Counted from the first letter of the stretch, positions 47,408-57,950 are shown. The stretch is DNA of 64,000 bases from an uncultured Brachyspira sp. (GCF_910588665.1 NZ_CAJUPR010000009.1:24195-88194), one strand, 5' to 3'. The notes: generated from the letters alone by a model not told the origin. Translations and numbers: made by a program.

Positions 47408-48439
47408 CTATTTATAAGCTTCAGATGCATCCTCTATATTTTCTAAAGTTACGGCTCTGTATGGCACCCTTACAGCTTTTGAATCGTCTAATTTATATTC
47501 AGTTCCGTTAAGCACATCTTGTCCGTTTGCGGCATTGATAAGCATATCAGTAATAGCCTTTGCCTGATCTTTAGGACTTTGCAAAACTGTACCCAATATA
47601 GTACCTTTTTTTATTTCCTCTATAACTTCAGGTATTGCATCCACTCCTACTATAGGAATAAATTTATTGCTGTCGCCTATATTATAGCCCTGTTTTTGTA
47701 TAGATTTTAACGCTCCCAAAGCCATAGCGTCATTATTAGAAAATATAAACTCTATTTGATTGCCGTATTTCTCTATCCAAGCATCGGCTGCCGTCTGTGC
47801 CTGAAGTATATCCCAATTAGCTGTCTGCTCATCTAACTGCTCTAAACTTATTCCGCTGTCTGTAATTACAGCTTTTATTCTTTCTGTTCTGGCTTCAGCA
47901 TCAGGATGTCCAGCTTCTCCTTTTAATATTAAATACTGTATCTTTCCGTCGCCGTTTTTATCCCAAAGAGGATTTGATGTCCAAGCATTAACGACTATAT
48001 CCCCTTGTATATTTCCTGATTCTTCGCTTAAAGTTCCAACATACCATGCTTTATCATACAGCATCATATCTTCTCTGCTTGGCTCTTTATTAAAAAATAT
48101 TACAGGTATTCCAGTAGGCTTTATCTTATTAATCATAAAGCTTGCAGATGAAGGATCAACTAAATTAATTGCTAAAGCATTAACTTCTCTTTGAATTGCT
48201 GCGTCCACCTGATCATTCTGCTTTACCTGATCATTTTCCGAATCATTCATTATGAATTTTGCCTTTCCGCTAAGCATAGCTTCAATATTTCTTCTCATAA
48301 ATGAAATAAAATTATCATCATATCTGTATATAGTTATTCCTACTTCTATATTATTGCCTGATTGAGAACTTTTGCCACATCCTATTAATAAAACAAGTAA
48401 TGATAAAAACATAAAAAAGACAAATATAACTTTATTCAT
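47408..48439 (-). CDS. MglB paralogue 3 (sugar-binding lipoprotein)
   Basis: A 343-residue paralogue, the most similar to MglB1. Lipobox LVLLIGC gives a lipid anchor. It keeps TIYRYDDNFISFMRRNIE, the loop DKNGDGKIQ, the full ligand segment GEAGHPDAEAR and IFSNNDAMALGALK. All canonical ligand residues are present, so it likely binds a glucose/galactose-type sugar. It is separated from paralogue 2 by 30 bases, so the two are co-transcribed. Confidence 0.9.
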   Translation of the reverse strand: MNKVIFVFFMFLSLLVLLIGCGKSSQSGNNIEVGITIYRYDDNFISFMRRNIEAMLSGKAKFIMNDSENDQVKQNDQVDAAIQREVNALAINLVDPSSASFMINKIKPTGIPVIFFNKEPSREDMMLYDKAWYVGTLSEESGNIQGDIVVNAWTSNPLWDKNGDGKIQYLILKGEAGHPDAEARTERIKAVITDSGISLEQLDEQTANWDILQAQTAADAWIEKYGNQIEFIFSNNDAMALGALKSIQKQGYNIGDSNKFIPIVGVDAIPEVIEEIKKGTILGTVLQSPKDQAKAITDMLINAANGQDVLNGTEYKLDDSKAVRVPYRAVTLENIEDASEAYK

Positions 48440-48523
48440 ATAAAAACTCCGATTTTTATGTACTTATATTTTAGTTTATTAAAAAAAATATATAAGTCAA
48501 ATTAAATTATTAAAAAATACAAT

Positions 48524-49531
48524 TTATTTATATATTTTTACGGCAGCGTCTATATTAGATTTAGTTACGGGAATATATGGTATTAAAATATATTTGTCAT
48601 TATAAAAATTAAGATGAAGTCCGTCTAAAGGAGATTTTTTGTTTATTATATTGCCTGAAACTGCAGATAATATTTCAGCTTGTATGGAAGGATTTTGAAA
48701 TACGGTTGCAAATATTCCGTAATTATTTATTTCCTCAAGACATTCGGGTATTCCATCTATTCCTACTATAGGTATATAATTAAGCATTCTGCCGCTGTTA
48801 TTAAAACCTAATCTTTTTAAGGTATCCAAAGCCCCCAATGCCATATAGTCATTATTGCATATAATATACTCCGCTTTTTTACCGTATTTAGACATTAAAG
48901 CTTCCATTATGTTTGCGGCATCATTTCTTTTTCCCATAGCTGAAACTTCTGCTAAAATATCCAATTTTATATTGTTGGAAGCTATATATTTTTTCATATA
49001 CTCGGTTCTATTTACAGTATCATTATCATTCAAATCGCCTTTTATTATAATGCATTGTATTTTTCCGTCCTGATTTTTATCCCAGTTTAATCTGCTTTTC
49101 CAGCTTTCCGCTATTACTCTTCCCTGAGCGCTTCCAGCTTCTTCGCTTTTTCCGCCTATATACCAAACCTTATCATAGGTATTCATAGATTCAAAACTAG
49201 GTTCTCTATTAAAAAATATAATAGGGATATTTTTTATGCTGACTTTATCAATTAATTTCTGCGCTTGTTTTTTATCAACCAAATTAACGGCTAATATATT
49301 AACATTTTTACTTAAAAACATATCTATCTGAGCATTTTGGGTTGCCTGACTATTATAAGAATCCGCCATTAATAATGAAGTTTTTTTATTTATATTTTTT
49401 TCTATATACTGCTTTAAATATTTTATATAATTATCATCGTATCTGTAAAATGCTATTCCGATACTGGACGAATGTATCTGAGCATATAAAAATAAAGATA
49501 TAAACAGCAGTAAAAAAAATATCTTTTTCAT
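48524..49531 (-). CDS. MglB paralogue 4 (secreted, not lipidated, altered ligand site)
   Basis: A 335-residue paralogue, first gene of the cluster. GGGAG is seven bases before the ATG at 49531 but only a base or two before the ATG at 49537, so the inner start is chosen. The signal peptide ends FLYAQIHSS with no cysteine, so it should be cut by signal peptidase I and float free in the periplasm. The calcium-like loop is kept (DKNQDGKIQ), but the ligand segment is GDLNDNDTVNR: the histidine is replaced by aspartate, while aspartate and arginine stay. Binding of a different sugar is likely. Confidence 0.82.
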   Translation of the reverse strand: MKKIFFLLLFISLFLYAQIHSSSIGIAFYRYDDNYIKYLKQYIEKNINKKTSLLMADSYNSQATQNAQIDMFLSKNVNILAVNLVDKKQAQKLIDKVSIKNIPIIFFNREPSFESMNTYDKVWYIGGKSEEAGSAQGRVIAESWKSRLNWDKNQDGKIQCIIIKGDLNDNDTVNRTEYMKKYIASNNIKLDILAEVSAMGKRNDAANIMEALMSKYGKKAEYIICNNDYMALGALDTLKRLGFNNSGRMLNYIPIVGIDGIPECLEEINNYGIFATVFQNPSIQAEILSAVSGNIINKKSPLDGLHLNFYNDKYILIPYIPVTKSNIDAAVKIYK

Positions 49532-49596
49532 TTGCATTCTCCCTTATATTCAATTAAAGTAAAATATTTTTATTATTGCTAATAAAAATTGCTTTA

Positions 49597-49651
49597 TTAT
49601 TGCTATGCCCGCAGCTCACTGACAGCCTATAACAACTAAAGTTGTTATAGG
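49597..49651. repeat. Intergenic hairpin repeat downstream of gyrA
   Basis: CCTATAACAAC (49626-49636) and GTTGTTATAGG (49641-49651) form an 11-base perfect stem with a TAAA loop. The flank TTGCTATGCCCGC near 49597-49611 is the reverse complement of the end of the repeat at 15143-15268. The hairpin could end gyrA transcription on the minus strand, though no long T-run follows. Confidence 0.65.
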
Positions 49652-49668
49652 TTCGCTGCTCGCTATTA

Positions 49669-52176
49669 TTATTTACTTTTTTCGCTGCTGTCTGCGGGTA
49701 CTACAGCCAAATCGCTGACTCTCGCCCCATCGGAAATATTAACAATTTTTACGCCCTTAGCATTTCTTCCAAGCTCTGGTATTGAACCTGCCTTAATTTT
49801 TATTGTCATATCATCAGTAGCAACAACCATTATTTCATCTTTCTCGCTTACGGTTTTTACGCTTACAACATTTCCAGTTTTATTATCAGGTTTAATATAA
49901 ATCTGTCCCTTACCGCCTCTTCCTTTAACATTAAACTGTTTAGAAGAAAGTCTTTTACCTATACCGTTTTCAGTAATAACTATTAATGATTCGCCTTTAT
50001 GTATGGCATTTCCGGATACGCAGATATCGTCATTATCCAAAGATATGCCTTTTACTCCTGCGGCTGCTCTTCCCATCTTTCTAATTTTCTCTTCAGTTAT
50101 TCTCAAGGCAAGCCCTGCGGCAGTAGTCATAATAAAATCATCTCCAGACTGAACGGGAGAAACGGCAACAAGCTCATCATTATTTTCTAATGTTAAAGCT
50201 AATATTCCTCTTTTCTTGGCATTTTCAAGATGCTTCAATTCCATTTTCTTTATAGTACCCATTTTAGTAACCATAATAATAGACTGCTTAGACTCAAATT
50301 CCGATACTGTAAAGCAGCTTGTTATTTTCTCTTCAGGCGCTAAATTAAGTATAAATTTAATACTTTTTCCCTGAGAAATTTTAGCTAAAGCAGGTATTTC
50401 ATGAACTTTCATCCAGAAAGCCTTTCCTCTGTCCGTAAATATAAATAAATAATCCTTAGTTGAGGCTACAAATAAATGTTTTATATAATGTTCTCCCTGC
50501 GATTTTCCGCCTTGAACACCTACTCCGCCTCTGCCCTGAGTACGATAGCTTGAAGCAGCTACTCTTTTAATAAAACCCTGAGTAGTTATTGATACAGCCA
50601 CATCTTCATCATGTATTAAGTCCTCTTCGTCTATTTCAGTATCATTTGTTTTTCCTATTATTTCGCTTCTTCTGTCATCTCCGTATTTTTCAGCTGTATT
50701 TTTAAGCTCATCTTTAATAACGGAAAGTATTTTTTCAGGATAGGCAAGCAGATCTTCGCAGTAAGCTATAAACTCCTTTAACTGCTGAAGCTCCTGTTCT
50801 ATTTTTAATTTTTCTAAAGCCGTTAATCTTTTAAGAGGCATATCCAGTATTGCCTGAGCCTGTTTTTCTGAAAGCTTAAACATATTAATGAGAGTTTCTC
50901 TGGCAGCATCCGTGTTTTCGCTTTCTCTTATTATTCTTATAACCTCTTCAATATTAGCCTGCGCTATTAATAAACCTTCCAATATATGCGCCTTAGCTTT
51001 AGCCTGCTTCAAATCGTATTCCGTTCTCTTAGTTATAACTTCAACTCTATGCTCAACAAAATATTTGATAAGTTCTTTCAAATTTAAAACTTTAGGCTCA
51101 CCATTGACCAAAGCAAGATTTATTATGCCGAAAGTAGTTTCCAAATCGGTATGCTTAAACAATTGATTTAATACTATTTGTGTGGAAACTCCTTTTTTAA
51201 GCTCTATCATAAGACGAATTCCTGCTCTATTGCTTGATTCATCTCTAATATCGGCTACACCTTCAATTTTGCCTTGCTTAACTAATTCGGCTATCTTTTC
51301 ATGAAGAGTAGTTTTTACAACATTATATGGAAGTTCTTTAACTACTATTACCTCTCTTTCTTTTTTAGTTTCCTCTATTTCGAGTCTTGCCCTTAATTTA
51401 ATTCTGCCTTTGCCTGTTGTATAAGCCTCTTTTATACCCTCTTTTCCATATATTATTCCAGCAGTAGGAAAATCAGGTCCTTGAATATAACGCATAAGAT
51501 CTTTAATTTCAGAATCCTGATGATCTATATAATAAATAACCGCATTAATTACCTCTTTTAAATTATGAGGAGGCATATTCGTAGCCATACCTATAGCGAT
51601 ACCCATACTTCCATTAACAAGAAGCTGCGGAACCGTTGCAGGAAGTACGGAAGGCTCTGTTCTGGAATCATCAAAGTTCGGAACAAATTTAACAGTTTCT
51701 TTCTCTATATCGTTAAGCATTTCTTCGGCAAAACGGGTCATTCTGGCTTCGGTATAACGCATTGCTGCAGGAGGATCATCATCTATAGATCCGAAGTTTC
51801 CCTGTCCGTCTACAAGCAAATATCTCATAGAAAAATCCTGCGCCATTCTCACCATAGTTCCGTAAACAGCGCTGTCTCCATGCGGGTGATAACGGGCTAA
51901 AACCTCCCCTACCGTAGCGGCTGATTTCTTGTATGGTTTATCATGTGTAAGATTAGCATCATACATAGCATATAATATTCTTCTATGTACAGGTTTCAAT
52001 CCGTCTCTAACATCGGGCAATGCTCTTGATACTATAACGCTCATCGCATAAGTTAAATAAGATTCCCTCAATTCGTTTTCTATTGAAATATGATCTACTC
52101 TTTTTAATATATCTTTTGTCAGTGTCGAATATTGTCTTTCTTCCGAAGCATCATGTTTACTCTGTTTTGCTGCCAT
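49669..52176 (-). CDS. gyrA: DNA gyrase subunit A
   Basis: An 835-residue type II topoisomerase subunit that cuts and rejoins DNA. The catalytic tyrosine is Tyr141 (MRYTEAR). The quinolone region reads [12 protein letters not shown]: serine 102 corresponds to E. coli Ser83 and glycine 106 to Asp87. The C-terminal DNA-wrapping domain shows repeated beta-pinwheel blades and a G-R-G-G-V-G-V-Q-G segment in place of a canonical GyrA box, so a ParC identity is not fully excluded. Length favours GyrA. gyrB is not adjacent. Confidence 0.92.
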   Translation of the reverse strand: MAAKQSKHDASEERQYSTLTKDILKRVDHISIENELRESYLTYAMSVIVSRALPDVRDGLKPVHRRILYAMYDANLTHDKPYKKSAATVGEVLARYHPHGDSAVYGTMVRMAQDFSMRYLLVDGQGNFGSIDDDPPAAMRYTEARMTRFAEEMLNDIEKETVKFVPNFDDSRTEPSVLPATVPQLLVNGSMGIAIGMATNMPPHNLKEVINAVIYYIDHQDSEIKDLMRYIQGPDFPTAGIIYGKEGIKEAYTTGKGRIKLRARLEIEETKKEREVIVVKELPYNVVKTTLHEKIAELVKQGKIEGVADIRDESSNRAGIRLMIELKKGVSTQIVLNQLFKHTDLETTFGIINLALVNGEPKVLNLKELIKYFVEHRVEVITKRTEYDLKQAKAKAHILEGLLIAQANIEEVIRIIRESENTDAARETLINMFKLSEKQAQAILDMPLKRLTALEKLKIEQELQQLKEFIAYCEDLLAYPEKILSVIKDELKNTAEKYGDDRRSEIIGKTNDTEIDEEDLIHDEDVAVSITTQGFIKRVAASSYRTQGRGGVGVQGGKSQGEHYIKHLFVASTKDYLFIFTDRGKAFWMKVHEIPALAKISQGKSIKFILNLAPEEKITSCFTVSEFESKQSIIMVTKMGTIKKMELKHLENAKKRGILALTLENNDELVAVSPVQSGDDFIMTTAAGLALRITEEKIRKMGRAAAGVKGISLDNDDICVSGNAIHKGESLIVITENGIGKRLSSKQFNVKGRGGKGQIYIKPDNKTGNVVSVKTVSEKDEIMVVATDDMTIKIKAGSIPELGRNAKGVKIVNISDGARVSDLAVVPADSSEKSK

Positions 52177-52284
52177 ATATTTTTATCCTTAAAAAATAGT
52201 TGCACCATTATAACATTTTGATGTAAAATTATCAATATAAAACTAACAATATTAAAGAAGAAAATAAATGCCCATAGTATAAAA

Positions 52285-53934
52285 TTACTTAATATTGTAT
52301 TTTTGTATAATTTTATTTTTATAAACTTCAGCCTGTATTCCGTAAATCGCTTGTATTCCGTTTCCAATTCTTAATACTTTTTTGGCATTAATAGAAGTCC
52401 AAACATCATCGCCTGCAACTTTACGAGGATATTTAACTGTAACTCTTAATCTTGTTATGCATGCATCTATACTTTCTATATTTTCTATTCCGCCTAGCGC
52501 ATCAACTATTGAATCTATTATGCTGTCATCATCTAAGAAATCTTTATTATTTGATGCTTTTACAGAACTCCCGCTGTTATAATCATCTCTTTTGTATAAT
52601 TTAACTTCGCTTCCCAATCTTCCGGGTGTTGCAAAATTAAATTTTATTATTAAAAACTTAAATAAAAAATAATAAATTACAGCATATAAAGGTCCCAATA
52701 TTAATATCCATTGATAAGAAGTTTTTCCTACTCCCTGCATCAATCCGAAAAATGTAAAATCTATCAATCCTCTTGAAAAAGTAATTCCGACAGCAACATT
52801 CAGCATATACATAAGCATATAGGCTAAACCTTCTAAAGCCGCATGAACTATATATAGAGGCGGAGCAACAAATAAGAATGTAAACTCCAAAGGCTCAGTA
52901 ATGCCTGTTAAAAATGAAGTCAGAACAGCAGATAATAATATGCCTTTTACCTTAACTTTTTTATCATTATCAGCTGTATGATACATAGCCAAAGCTGCGG
53001 CAGGAAGACCGAACATCATAGGAAGGAAGCCGCCTGTCATAGTTCTAGTAGCCGCCGCACTGAAATGCATCACCGAAGGATCTGCTAACTGAGCAAAGAA
53101 TATTCTCTGACCCCCTGCAATCATTTTTCCTCCTACTTCTAATACCCCTCCAAGTTCAGTATACCAAAATAAAGGATATATGGCATGATGAAGTCCGAAT
53201 ACATTTAATATTCTCATAGCAAAACCATAGAAAAATGTTCCTATATATCCTGTGGCTGCAAATAATTCCCCTGCTTTTACTATTATTTTAAATATGCTTG
53301 GCCATATAAACGGAAATACGGCGGCTAAAGGTATAAAAAACACCATAGTTAAAACTGGTACAAATCTGTTTCCGCCGAAAAACTCTAAATAATCGGGTAA
53401 TATCTGATTTGAAAATTTATTTGTAATAAATGCAGACAATAAACCGCATATAATACCTCCGAATACGCCTGTCTGCAATGTGAATATTCCTAACTCTCTG
53501 GCATATAAAGCGGCTGTGCCTGCTGCTTCTCCAGAACTCAAACCTGCAGCCATTAAAGCATCTACAGCAGTATTATCAGGAGTATGACCTTGAAATTTTA
53601 ATATAACTCCTATAACTGTATGAAACAGTAAAAATCCGACAACTGCAGAAAGCGCCGCCGTCTCTTTGCTCTTATTAGCCATACCTATAGCTATACCTAC
53701 TGCAAACAAAAGCGGAAGATTAGAAAATACAAAATTACCCGCATTAAATAATAATACCAATACATAATTTAAAGGTGCGCCTGTCTGCAAAAATGTAATA
53801 TTATATGTTTCTATTAAAGCTGGACTTGTAAAAGCGCCACCTATGCCTAATAATATGCCCGCTATAGGAAGTATGGTGATAGGAAGCATAAATGATCTGC
53901 CTATCTTTTGAAGCAAAGCAAATGAATTCTTCAT
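52285..53934 (-). CDS. PTS sugar permease, glucose/N-acetylglucosamine family, IICB
   Basis: A 549-residue phosphotransferase-system permease. The N-terminal ~410 residues are the IIC membrane domain (LLQKIGRSFMLPI..., NLPLLFAVGIAIG, HHAIYPLFWY, GITEPLEFTFLF). A linker leads to the IIB domain with the phosphorylated cysteine in IDACITRLRV near residue 490. No IIA domain is attached, so a separate IIA must donate phosphate. The broken nanE gene lies just upstream on the same strand, which hints at an amino-sugar substrate; glucose is equally compatible with the family. Confidence 0.9.
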   Translation of the reverse strand: MKNSFALLQKIGRSFMLPITILPIAGILLGIGGAFTSPALIETYNITFLQTGAPLNYVLVLLFNAGNFVFSNLPLLFAVGIAIGMANKSKETAALSAVVGFLLFHTVIGVILKFQGHTPDNTAVDALMAAGLSSGEAAGTAALYARELGIFTLQTGVFGGIICGLLSAFITNKFSNQILPDYLEFFGGNRFVPVLTMVFFIPLAAVFPFIWPSIFKIIVKAGELFAATGYIGTFFYGFAMRILNVFGLHHAIYPLFWYTELGGVLEVGGKMIAGGQRIFFAQLADPSVMHFSAAATRTMTGGFLPMMFGLPAAALAMYHTADNDKKVKVKGILLSAVLTSFLTGITEPLEFTFLFVAPPLYIVHAALEGLAYMLMYMLNVAVGITFSRGLIDFTFFGLMQGVGKTSYQWILILGPLYAVIYYFLFKFLIIKFNFATPGRLGSEVKLYKRDDYNSGSSVKASNNKDFLDDDSIIDSIVDALGGIENIESIDACITRLRVTVKYPRKVAGDDVWTSINAKKVLRIGNGIQAIYGIQAEVYKNKIIQKYNIK

Positions 53935-54010
53935 AATAATTAATATTCTCCTATTAATTTATAATCTATTATATATAATAACATAATAGAAAAAATTTAG
54001 TATATATTTT

Positions 54011-54690
54011 TTATATAGTTTCTATAGCCTTTACAAATTTCTCAGCTATCTGCTTAGGTCTTGTTATAGCTCCCCCGACAACAACAGCCAATGCTCCCAT
54101 TTCTACAGCTTTTTTAGCTTTTTCTGGAGTATCCAAATTACCTTCGCCTATAACGGGTATTTTCACGGCTTTTAACACTTTTTCTAAAGTAGCCAGAGGA
54201 TCATTTCCTTTTGTATAGTCGGTATATCCGCATAAGGTTGTTCCCACAATATCAATACCTATCTCTTCAGCATAACAGCCTCAGAAACATCTGATATATC
54301 ACCCATTATAATCTGAGAAGGATATTTACTCTTTATAGTCTTTATAAAATCTTTTAATTCAGTTTTATCAGGTCTTTCTCTCTTTGTGGCGTCTACTGCA
54401 GCTATATCTACACCCTCTTTAAGTAATTCATCAATTTCTTTTATAGTAGGAGTAATATATACATTGCAATCGCCGTAATTTCTTTTTATTATGCCTATAA
54501 TAGGAAGATTAGTATTTTTTTTAATTTCTTTTATATCCGCAACCGTATTTGCTCTTATTGCGCCAGCTCCCGCTTGATATGCCGCTAAAGCCATTCTTCC
54601 CATTATAAAAGAACTGTATAAAGGTTCGTCTTCCAATGCCTGACAGGATACTATTAATCTGCATTTTATTTTATTAAATATTTCATTCAT
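54011..54690 (-). pseudogene. nanE: N-acetylmannosamine-6-phosphate 2-epimerase gene with a frameshift
   Basis: Two adjacent minus-strand frames make one NanE protein. The first (from 54690) has [41 protein letters not shown] and VDATKRERP with the catalytic lysine, and ends at a TAG just after SEAVMLKR (about 54257). Shifting frame gives [16 protein letters not shown] and [16 protein letters not shown] to the end. Deletion of one base near 54263-54268 explains the break, and it is not in a homopolymer. NanE converts ManNAc-6-P to GlcNAc-6-P in sialic acid and ManNAc use. It is probably inactive unless the shift is a sequencing error. Confidence 0.85.
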
Positions 54691-54887
54691 ATTAATTCTC
54701 CTGCTAAATATAAAACTGAATGCTTTCTGCTTTAATAACAGTATTCTTTAAGTTTTAAAAACTTGGTATAATTTATAATAATTATAAATATTGTCAATTA
54801 TTTTTTCATATATAAATTATAAATAAATAGGAGTATATTATATTGCCGCATATTTGATTTTTATATTATTTTTGTTATTATAATAAA

Positions 54888-56621
54888 ATGAATATATCGT
54901 TAAAATTACATAATTTAATGAAAAAAAAAGAAAGCGAATTAAATGCATTGTATAAAATAGAAAAAAATAGGGATAATATTGCAATAATATATAAAAACGG
55001 AAGAGCCGTACACAGCAAATATAATGTTAATAATGAATGCAAAAGAGCCTTAGAAAATATTAATAAAAATAAAAATCTGCTAATAATTTACGGATATGGC
55101 TTAGGATATATATTAAAATATCTTTTAGAAAATATAGATAATTATTTTGATGAAAATATTATAAAAACTCTGAAAATTATTGTCGTTGTGGAAGATGCGG
55201 CTATATTTAAATATTCTTATTATAATATATATAATACAGATAATAAAAACATATTCTTCATATACAAAAATGATGATATAAATTATATAAACAAATTGGC
55301 GGATTATAAAAGTATAAACGGCATTAATATAGTTATACTTCCCTCCCTTACCAAAGAAGAAAAAGATAATGCAAATATATTCTATAAGGAAATATTAAAT
55401 ATAGCGGAAAAAGAAATATCGAATATATTTACAAATATGTATTTTGAAAATATATGGACAAAAAATATTATATTTAACAGCGAATATATAAATAAATCGT
55501 CGGATATACTCAATTTTAAAAATGCATTCAAAGGCTTAAAAGCTCTTTTAATATGTCCAGGTCCTACATTAAAACACAGCATAGATATAATAAAAAAACA
55601 AAGAGAAAATTTAATTATAATATGCGCAGACACAAGCTACAGCATATTATGCAAACACAATATAATACCTGATTTTGTTGTTACCGTGGACGGAGGATTT
55701 TTCAATTCTCTGGATTTTGTATATGAAAATAAAAAATTTCCATATTTAATTATGGATATGTGTGCAAATAAAATAATACCTAAAAATATAAATGCAGATA
55801 TTATAAGATTTAAATCAAATTCTGATTTAGGACTGGCAGAATATATAAGTAAGTTTATCACATTATCGCATCTTTCAACTTCAAATACAGTTGCAACTAC
55901 TATGATAGATTTTGCATATTATTTGGGATTAGATGAAGTATTATTGATAGGATTTGACAACAGCTACCCTTTTTATGAAAGACATATTAAACATGCACTT
56001 TCTTATGAATATATGATTAATAAAACTAATAAATTAAAAACCTATGAATCGTATTATTTTAATGCAATAAGAAACAATACCAACATAGAAAATTATCCGC
56101 CTACGGAATTTGTATTTGAAAGTCAGATAGAATATTTTAAAGAGTTCAAAAATAAATATTCAAATATGAAAATAAAGAGAATTACTAAAGAGGCTGTAAA
56201 AATAGCATCTATAGAAGAAGGAAATATTGATGATTTAGTTAAAAACAATATAAGAGAAGAAGCTCTAAAAAAAGCAAAAAAAATATATAAAGTAGAAGAT
56301 AATAATACAAATATAAAAGAAGCATATACGGAATTAAAAAATATATTAGAAGAGTTCAGAGATATATTATCAAATGCATATAATAATATAAATAACTGTA
56401 ATATGGAAGATATAGATAATATATATAATAATACAATCAATTTAATAAAAGAATATCAGGAAAAAGCAGGCATATTGAAAACTATTTTATCTGCAACAAT
56501 AATTATGTGCGAGAGAGGAGAGAGAAATAAAAAAGAAAAATTAATATTTCTTCTTTTGGAAAGCTTAAGAAATGTTAATTACTTTTTTACTAGGGTATCT
56601 TTAATAATAAATAAATTATAA
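54888..56621 (+). CDS. DUF115 / motility accessory factor (Maf)-like protein
   Basis: A 577-residue protein. The core from about residue 210 has ALLICPGPTLKHS (nucleotide-sugar-like loop), IICADTSYSILCKHNIIPDFVVTVDG, then STSNTVATTMIDFAYYLG and VLLIGFDNSYP, which is the DUF115/MptE-like fold found in Maf proteins. In other bacteria Maf proteins glycosylate flagellins with nonulosonic acids; spirochaete flagellins are also glycosylated, so a flagellar role is likely (inference). The N-terminal 200 residues form the variable domain and the C-terminus is helical. The next gene begins immediately after its stop. Confidence 0.75.
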   Translation: MNISLKLHNLMKKKESELNALYKIEKNRDNIAIIYKNGRAVHSKYNVNNECKRALENINKNKNLLIIYGYGLGYILKYLLENIDNYFDENIIKTLKIIVVVEDAAIFKYSYYNIYNTDNKNIFFIYKNDDINYINKLADYKSINGINIVILPSLTKEEKDNANIFYKEILNIAEKEISNIFTNMYFENIWTKNIIFNSEYINKSSDILNFKNAFKGLKALLICPGPTLKHSIDIIKKQRENLIIICADTSYSILCKHNIIPDFVVTVDGGFFNSLDFVYENKKFPYLIMDMCANKIIPKNINADIIRFKSNSDLGLAEYISKFITLSHLSTSNTVATTMIDFAYYLGLDEVLLIGFDNSYPFYERHIKHALSYEYMINKTNKLKTYESYYFNAIRNNTNIENYPPTEFVFESQIEYFKEFKNKYSNMKIKRITKEAVKIASIEEGNIDDLVKNNIREEALKKAKKIYKVEDNNTNIKEAYTELKNILEEFRDILSNAYNNINNCNMEDIDNIYNNTINLIKEYQEKAGILKTILSATIIMCERGERNKKEKLIFLLLESLRNVNYFFTRVSLIINKL

Positions 56622-57287
56622 GTGAATAAAAAAATGAATATCGTTTATGAGGATAATTATTTTATAGCCGTTAATAAAGAAGCTGGAATTGAAACCGGAA
56701 ATAATTTAATAAATATTATAAAAAAAGAAAACTGTCATATTGAAAATCTATATCTAGTTCATAGAATAGATAAATTTACTTCTGGAATAGTAATACTTGC
56801 AAGAGATGAGGAAACAAAAAAATATTTTGAAGAATCTTTTAAAAATAAAAAAATTAATAAAGTATATCATGCCATAGTTCAGGGAGATGTAAAAAAAGAA
56901 AACGGAGTAATAGACATATCTATAGGAATTGACAAAAAAAATCCCAATAAAAGAGCGCCTTTATCGATAAAAGAAGGAGGAGAAAGCGCCGTAACTTATT
57001 TTAAAATATTAAAAAAACTTAATGATCATACTTTGCTTGAATTAAAGCCTGTAACTGGAAGAACTCATCAAATAAGAGTTCATCTTTCATATATAGGCCA
57101 CCCTATTATAGGCGACAGAATATATTCAAAAAATGCAGGTATTTATAGGATGAAAGGTTTTGCATTGATAGCAAAAGAAATTAATTTTATCCACCCTATC
57201 ATAAAAAAAGATATAGAAATAAAAATAAAATATAATAAAGAATTTTTAATAAGACTTAAATTATTAGAAAAATCAAAAAATACATAA
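56622..57287 (+). CDS. RluA-family RNA pseudouridine synthase
   Basis: A 221-residue enzyme without an S4 domain. The catalytic aspartate is in LVHRIDKFTSG near residue 48, and PVTGRTHQIRVHLSYIGHPIIGD is the conserved RluA C-terminal motif. It converts specific uridines of rRNA or tRNA to pseudouridine. The start is a GTG directly after the previous stop; an ATG four codons on (56634) is an alternative, and neither has a strong ribosome-binding site. Which RNA site it modifies cannot be told. Confidence 0.88.
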   Translation: MNKKMNIVYEDNYFIAVNKEAGIETGNNLINIIKKENCHIENLYLVHRIDKFTSGIVILARDEETKKYFEESFKNKKINKVYHAIVQGDVKKENGVIDISIGIDKKNPNKRAPLSIKEGGESAVTYFKILKKLNDHTLLELKPVTGRTHQIRVHLSYIGHPIIGDRIYSKNAGIYRMKGFALIAKEINFIHPIIKKDIEIKIKYNKEFLIRLKLLEKSKNT

Positions 57288-57303
57288 TAATTACTTTTTT
57301 TGA

Positions 57304-57331
57304 TTGACTTTTTTTACAATAATTATATATT
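57304..57331 (+). promoter_or_regulatory. Putative tpx promoter
   Basis: TTGACT (57304-57309), 16 bases, TATATT (57326-57331), about 65 bases before the tpx ATG. Confidence 0.5.
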
Positions 57332-57396
57332 TTCTTTAAATAGTTGTATTTAATAATTATTTATATTTTTAACAATAATTTTTAAGGAGTATAAAC

Positions 57397-57894
57397 ATGA
57401 CAGTTACATTTCAAGGCGCCGCACAAACTTTAGAAGGCGCTCAATTATCAGTTGGAGGAAAAGCATTAGATTTTACTGTATTAAAAACAGATTTAAGCCC
57501 ATGGTCTTTAAAAGATGCGGGAGATACTGTAAAAATCATATCATCTGTACCGTCTTTAGACACGCCAGTATGCGATGTACAGACTAAAAGATTCAATAAA
57601 GAAGCCTCTTCTCTTAAAGGAGTAACAGTTGTAACAATATCTGTTGACTTGCCTTTTGCCCAATCCAGATGGTGCGCCGCAGCTAATGCTTCTTCTCATA
57701 TTGTAGCTTCAGATTATAATCAAAAAGATTTCGGAAGAAAATTCGGAACTTTATTAAAAGAATTACAGCTTCTTACACGCGCAGTATTTGTGCTTGATAA
57801 AGACAATGTTGTTAAATATGTGCAGTATGTTCCTGAAATCACTAATGAACCTGATTACGAAGCCGCTTTGAATGCAGCTAAAGCTCTTTTATAA
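57397..57894 (+). CDS. tpx: Thiol peroxidase
   Basis: A 165-residue atypical 2-Cys peroxiredoxin. The peroxidatic cysteine is in SLDTPVCDVQTKRF near residue 60 and the resolving cysteine is in SRWCAAANA near residue 95, the Tpx arrangement. It reduces alkyl peroxides using thioredoxin. AAGGAG lies nine bases before the ATG. It has its own promoter and terminator and is followed by a glutathione peroxidase gene, so peroxide defence genes cluster here. Confidence 0.96.
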   Translation: MTVTFQGAAQTLEGAQLSVGGKALDFTVLKTDLSPWSLKDAGDTVKIISSVPSLDTPVCDVQTKRFNKEASSLKGVTVVTISVDLPFAQSRWCAAANASSHIVASDYNQKDFGRKFGTLLKELQLLTRAVFVLDKDNVVKYVQYVPEITNEPDYEAALNAAKALL

Positions 57895-57915
57895 TTTTTT
57901 ATAAGCTAAATATAT

Positions 57916-57950
57916 AAAGCATAGTTTATTTTATATACTATGCTTTTTAT
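57916..57950 (+). terminator. Terminator after tpx
   Basis: AAAGCATAGT and ACTATGCTTT pair around an 11-base AT-rich loop, followed by a T-run. Confidence 0.8.

Noticed and set aside
52119..52367. 82-codon minus-strand frame between gyrA and the PTS gene
   Set aside because: It overlaps both neighbours in another frame and lacks a family match; the true spacer is only about 100 bases.
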